This document shows, one piece after another, positions 61,239 to 64,000 of a stretch of 64,000 nt of DNA (position 1 is its first letter; every line of letters starts with the position of its first letter). This stretch comes from Streptomyces smyrnaeus (lineage in GTDB: Bacteria; Actinomycetota; Actinomycetes; Streptomycetales; Streptomycetaceae). The notes under the pieces were generated by a model. It worked only from the letters and a program-made list of their open reading frames with translations, was not told the DNA's origin and did no database searches. A program made the translations under genes and the position numbers. Where the stretch lies: contig NZ_JAFFZM010000002.1 in the NCBI RefSeq assembly GCF_017676345.1, positions 1 through 64,000 of the forward strand, read 5' to 3'.

Positions 61239-61267
61239 GGACGGTTCACCTCCGCTCGACGCACGGC

Positions 61268-62275
61268 TCAGTGCCCGCCGGAGGGGGCGAGGTGGTGGGT
61301 GCCGATGCGCTTACGGAACACCCAGTAGGTCCAGCCCTGGTAGAGCAGGACGACGGGGGTGGCGATGGCCGCGCACCAGGTCATGATCTTCAGCGTGTAG
61401 GGGGTGGAGGCCGCGTTGGTGACGGTGAGGCTCCACTCCTCGTTCAGCGTCGAGGGCATGACGTCGGGGAAGAGGGAGAGGAAGAGCATCGCCACGGCGG
61501 CCACGATGGCCAGCCCGGAGAAGGTGAACGACCAGCCCTCGCGGCCCGCGAGGTTGGTGCCGAGCGCGGCGAGCAGCGCCACGGCCGCGACCACCGTCGC
61601 CACCAGCGAGGCCGTGTCTCCCCGGTCGGCCTGCGTCCACAGCAGGAAGACGACGGCGAGCACGGCGGCGGCGGCGCCCACTCCGGTGGCCAGCCGGCGG
61701 GCGCGGGTCCGGATGTCGCCGAGGGTCTTGAGCGCGGTGAAGACGGCGCCGTGGAAGGTGAAGAGGGTCAGGGTGACCAGGCCGCCCAGCAGCGCGTACG
61801 GGTTGAACAGGTCGGTCAGGCCGCCGACGTACTCCATCTCCGCGTCGATCTTGACGCCCCGGACGATGTTGGCGAAGGCCACACCCCACAGGAACGCGGT
61901 GATCAGCGACGTCCAGAAGATCGCGTGCTCCCAGTTGCGCTGCCAGCGCTCCTCCGGGCGCTTGGCACGGTACTCGAAGGCGACACCGCGCACGATCAGG
62001 CAGACGAGGATGACCAGCAGCGGCAGGTAGAAGCCGGAGAAGAGGGTGGCGTACCACTCGGGGAACGCGGCGAAGGTGGCGCCGCCCGCGCTGAGCAGCC
62101 ACACCTCGTTGCCGTCCCAGACCGGTCCGATGGTGTTGATCAGTACCCGCCGCTCGGCCCGGTCCCGGGCGAGCAGCTTGGTGAGGATGCCGACCCCGAA
62201 GTCGAAGCCCTCCAGGAAGAAGTAGCCGATCCACAGGACGGCTATGACGACGAACCAGACGTCGGTCAGTTGCAT
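61268..62275 (-). CDS. cydB: Cytochrome bd oxidase subunit II
   Basis: The 335-residue protein has eight to nine membrane helices and the CydB signature at its start (VWFVVIAVLWIGYFFLEGFD), with FDFGVGILTKLLARD and WDGNEVWLLSAGGATFAAFP. It pairs with CydA to form the quinol oxidase used under low oxygen. The ATG at 62275 follows the cydA stop by 29 bp. Confidence 0.96.
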   Translation of the reverse strand: MQLTDVWFVVIAVLWIGYFFLEGFDFGVGILTKLLARDRAERRVLINTIGPVWDGNEVWLLSAGGATFAAFPEWYATLFSGFYLPLLVILVCLIVRGVAFEYRAKRPEERWQRNWEHAIFWTSLITAFLWGVAFANIVRGVKIDAEMEYVGGLTDLFNPYALLGGLVTLTLFTFHGAVFTALKTLGDIRTRARRLATGVGAAAAVLAVVFLLWTQADRGDTASLVATVVAAVALLAALGTNLAGREGWSFTFSGLAIVAAVAMLFLSLFPDVMPSTLNEEWSLTVTNAASTPYTLKIMTWCAAIATPVVLLYQGWTYWVFRKRIGTHHLAPSGGH

Positions 62276-62304
62276 TGCTCAGCGCCCCTGTCTGTGGTGA
62301 GAGC

Positions 62305-63846
62305 TCAGTACGAGAAGGCCATCGGCCGGTCTTCGGCGTCGGCGTCGGCATCGGCGCCCGCGGAGCCGCCGCCGATCCGGGTGGGCGGATTGAGGTCGGC
62401 CTCGGTCAGTTCGGGCGACCCGGCCTTGACGTACTTGACCAGCAGCCGGACCTCGATCACGGCGAGCAGCGCGTACAGCGAGGTGAAGACGATCAGGGAG
62501 GTGAGGACCTCGACCTGGGAGACGCTGGGGGAGACGGCGGCCGAGGTGGGCAGTACGCCGTAGACCACCCAGGGCTGACGGCCCGTCTCGGTGAAGATCC
62601 AGCCCCAGGCGTTGGCGATCAGCGGGAAGCCGAGGGTGAGGACGGACAGCCGCCAGTACCAGGTGCCCAGCCGCGGGTTGAGCTCGCGGTTCCTGGTCAG
62701 GGCGAGCCGCGGCATCTCGTCCTCGCCGGTCCGCAGCCGCTCGGCCAGCCAGAACCGGCGGCGGGTGAGGTAGAGGCCGACGGCACCGAGCGTGAAGGAG
62801 GCCATTCCGAAGCCGATCATCCAGCGGAACGACCAGTAGGCGACGGGGATGTTGGGCCGGTAGTCGTCCAGGCCGGTGCCGGCCTTGTACTTCTCCCGCA
62901 GCTGCGCGTTGGTGTCGTTGATGCCGGGGACGGCCTCGTGGAAGTTGTCGTGCGCGAGGAAGGAGAGCACGCCGGGGATCTCGATGGCGACCTTGTTGTG
63001 GCCCTTGTCGACGTCGCCGTAGGAGAAGACGGAGAACGGGGCCGGCGCCTGGGTCTCCCACAGCGCCTCGGCCGAGGCCATCTTCATCGGCTGCTGCTCG
63101 TACATGATCTTGCCGAGCCGGTCGCCGCTGACGACGGTGAGCAGTCCGGCGGCCACCAGGGTGATCAGCCCGAGCCGCAGGGAGCTGCGCATCACGGGTA
63201 TGTGCTTCTTGCGGAGCAGGTGGTACGCGGATATGCCGACCATGAACGCGGCGCCGGTGAGGAAGGCCGCCGTCATGGTGTGGAAGAACTGCGCCAGCGC
63301 GGTGTTCTGGAACAGGATCCCGAAGAAATCGGTCATCTCGGCACGGCCGGTCTCCTCGTTGATGCGGTAGCCGACCGGGTGCTGCATCCAGGAGTTCGCG
63401 GCCAGGATGAAGTACGCCGAGGCGATGGTGCCGAAGGCGACCAGCCAGATCGTCGCCAGATGCAGCTTCTTCGGCAGCTTGTCCCGGCCGAAGATCCACA
63501 GCCCGATGAACGTCGACTCCATGAAGAACGCGATCAGCGCCTCGAAGGCGAGCGGCGCGCCGAATATGTCCCCGACGAAGCGGGAGTAGGCCGACCAGTT
63601 CATCCCGAACTGGAACTCCTGCACGATGCCGGTGACCACACCCATGGCGATGTTGATCAGGAAGAGCTTGCCCCAGAAGCGGGTCGCCTTGAGGTACTTC
63701 TCCTTGTTCGTCCGCACCCACGCCGTCTGGAGCACCGCGGTGAGGGTGGCCAGCGAGATCGTCAGCGGGACGAAGAGGAAGTGGTAGACGGTCGTGATGC
63801 CGAACTGCCAGCGCGCCAGTGTCTCCGGCGCCAACGCAAGGTTCAC
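62305..63846 (-). CDS. cydA: Cytochrome bd oxidase subunit I
   Basis: The 513-residue protein has nine helices and the heme ligands: His in FGITTVYHFLFVPLT (b595), the His in QFFHTMTAAFLTGAAFM, and a Met in the later helix region. The Q-loop is of the short type found in Gram-positive bacteria. GTG at 63846 follows GGAGAG. It is the first gene of cydA-cydB-cydDC and has a Rex operator 44 bp upstream. Confidence 0.96.
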   Translation of the reverse strand: MNLALAPETLARWQFGITTVYHFLFVPLTISLATLTAVLQTAWVRTNKEKYLKATRFWGKLFLINIAMGVVTGIVQEFQFGMNWSAYSRFVGDIFGAPLAFEALIAFFMESTFIGLWIFGRDKLPKKLHLATIWLVAFGTIASAYFILAANSWMQHPVGYRINEETGRAEMTDFFGILFQNTALAQFFHTMTAAFLTGAAFMVGISAYHLLRKKHIPVMRSSLRLGLITLVAAGLLTVVSGDRLGKIMYEQQPMKMASAEALWETQAPAPFSVFSYGDVDKGHNKVAIEIPGVLSFLAHDNFHEAVPGINDTNAQLREKYKAGTGLDDYRPNIPVAYWSFRWMIGFGMASFTLGAVGLYLTRRRFWLAERLRTGEDEMPRLALTRNRELNPRLGTWYWRLSVLTLGFPLIANAWGWIFTETGRQPWVVYGVLPTSAAVSPSVSQVEVLTSLIVFTSLYALLAVIEVRLLVKYVKAGSPELTEADLNPPTRIGGGSAGADADADAEDRPMAFSY

Positions 63847-63889
63847 GTCGCTCTCTCCTTCAGGCAGCGCCCCCGTTCGGGCGAGCTCT

Positions 63890-63905
63890 CGTGAATGCGT
63901 TCACA
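63890..63905. promoter_or_regulatory. Rex operator (ROP) upstream of cydA
   Basis: CGTGAATGCGTTCACA matches the published Streptomyces Rex operator TGTGAACGCGTTCACA at 14 of 16 positions, with the GTGAA/TTCAC arms intact. Rex senses NADH/NAD and represses cydABCD in S. coelicolor (known). A possible promoter on the minus strand (CTGACA near 63949-63944, TACGCT near 63923-63918) would place the site just after the transcription start, suiting repression. Confidence 0.85.
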
Positions 63906-64000
63906 TTCACAAGGCCTAGCGTACGACGCGACGATTTCGGACATGTCAGGGGGTCCCCGCGACCGGTGGGCGCCCCGCCCGCCCACGCGGCGGACCGGGC

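Noticed and set aside
57672..61328. 1200-residue plus-strand frame opposite cydDC
   Set aside because: It mirrors the third-position GC bias of the cydDC gene; the minus strand has all ABC motifs.

Overview
The window is very GC-rich, has GTG and TTG starts and tight operons, and carries families typical of Streptomyces: SpoIIE/RsbW-type regulators, DUF5926, PspAB-HtpX, a fused CydDC and leaderless promoters. I read it as chromosomal core DNA of a Streptomyces species. From memory, and unchecked, the order cydABDC ... serS-pheA-dyp-copCD-sco1-ycnI ... pepP ... GDPD-htrA resembles the S. coelicolor interval around SCO3945-SCO3977, not very far from oriC.

Left end (1-3584). A 59-bp perfect direct repeat of the 3' part of a tRNA-Ser(UGA) gene (93-151 and 3495-3553; intact tRNA at 3498-3584) brackets 3.4 kb. 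Inside are a DGQHR/ParB-like gene, an inositol-monophosphatase-like gene coupled to a truncated gene, and the truncated, frameshifted C-terminus of a tyrosine integrase. This is a decayed tRNA-integrated element.

3.6-17.8 kb. HtrA-type protease, glycerophosphodiester phosphodiesterase, DUF5926 protein, a secreted protein, a prim-pol-like protein, Xaa-Pro aminopeptidase, and four partner-switch-type regulators (two RsbW-like ATP-binding proteins and two SpoIIE/PP2C phosphatases, one lacking a metal-ligand Asp).

17.9-23.5 kb. A copper/heme envelope cassette: YcnI, SCO1, PCuAC, a CopC-CopD-YtkA fusion and a Tat-exported DyP peroxidase. The middle genes overlap and are probably translationally coupled.

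23.5-27.2 kb. pheA and serS-HAD, separated by a 620-bp gap that holds five G5-tract repeats and a cluster of DnaA-box-like sequences. pheA and serS both look leaderless.

27.2-41.2 kb. Lrp-type regulator divergent from a DHA2 exporter; a WYL regulator divergent from a DinB-like protein plus FAD oxidoreductase, with a palindrome between them; an antirepressor-like gene; secreted chorismate mutase; FadR-type regulator plus CynX-like transporter; and an operon of two ABC-2 transporter pairs.

41.5-57.6 kb. M24 peptidase coupled to an EphD-like hydrolase/SDR fusion and followed by a MerR regulator; a Tat-type secreted beta-propeller-like protein; an LLM oxidoreductase; amidohydrolase and ArsC-like genes; an epimerase; a lipoprotein; PspAB-HtpX; an HAD phosphatase; and LysR divergent from an EamA exporter.

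57.6-64 kb. The cytochrome bd operon cydA-cydB-cydDC, preceded by a near-consensus Rex operator (63890-63905).
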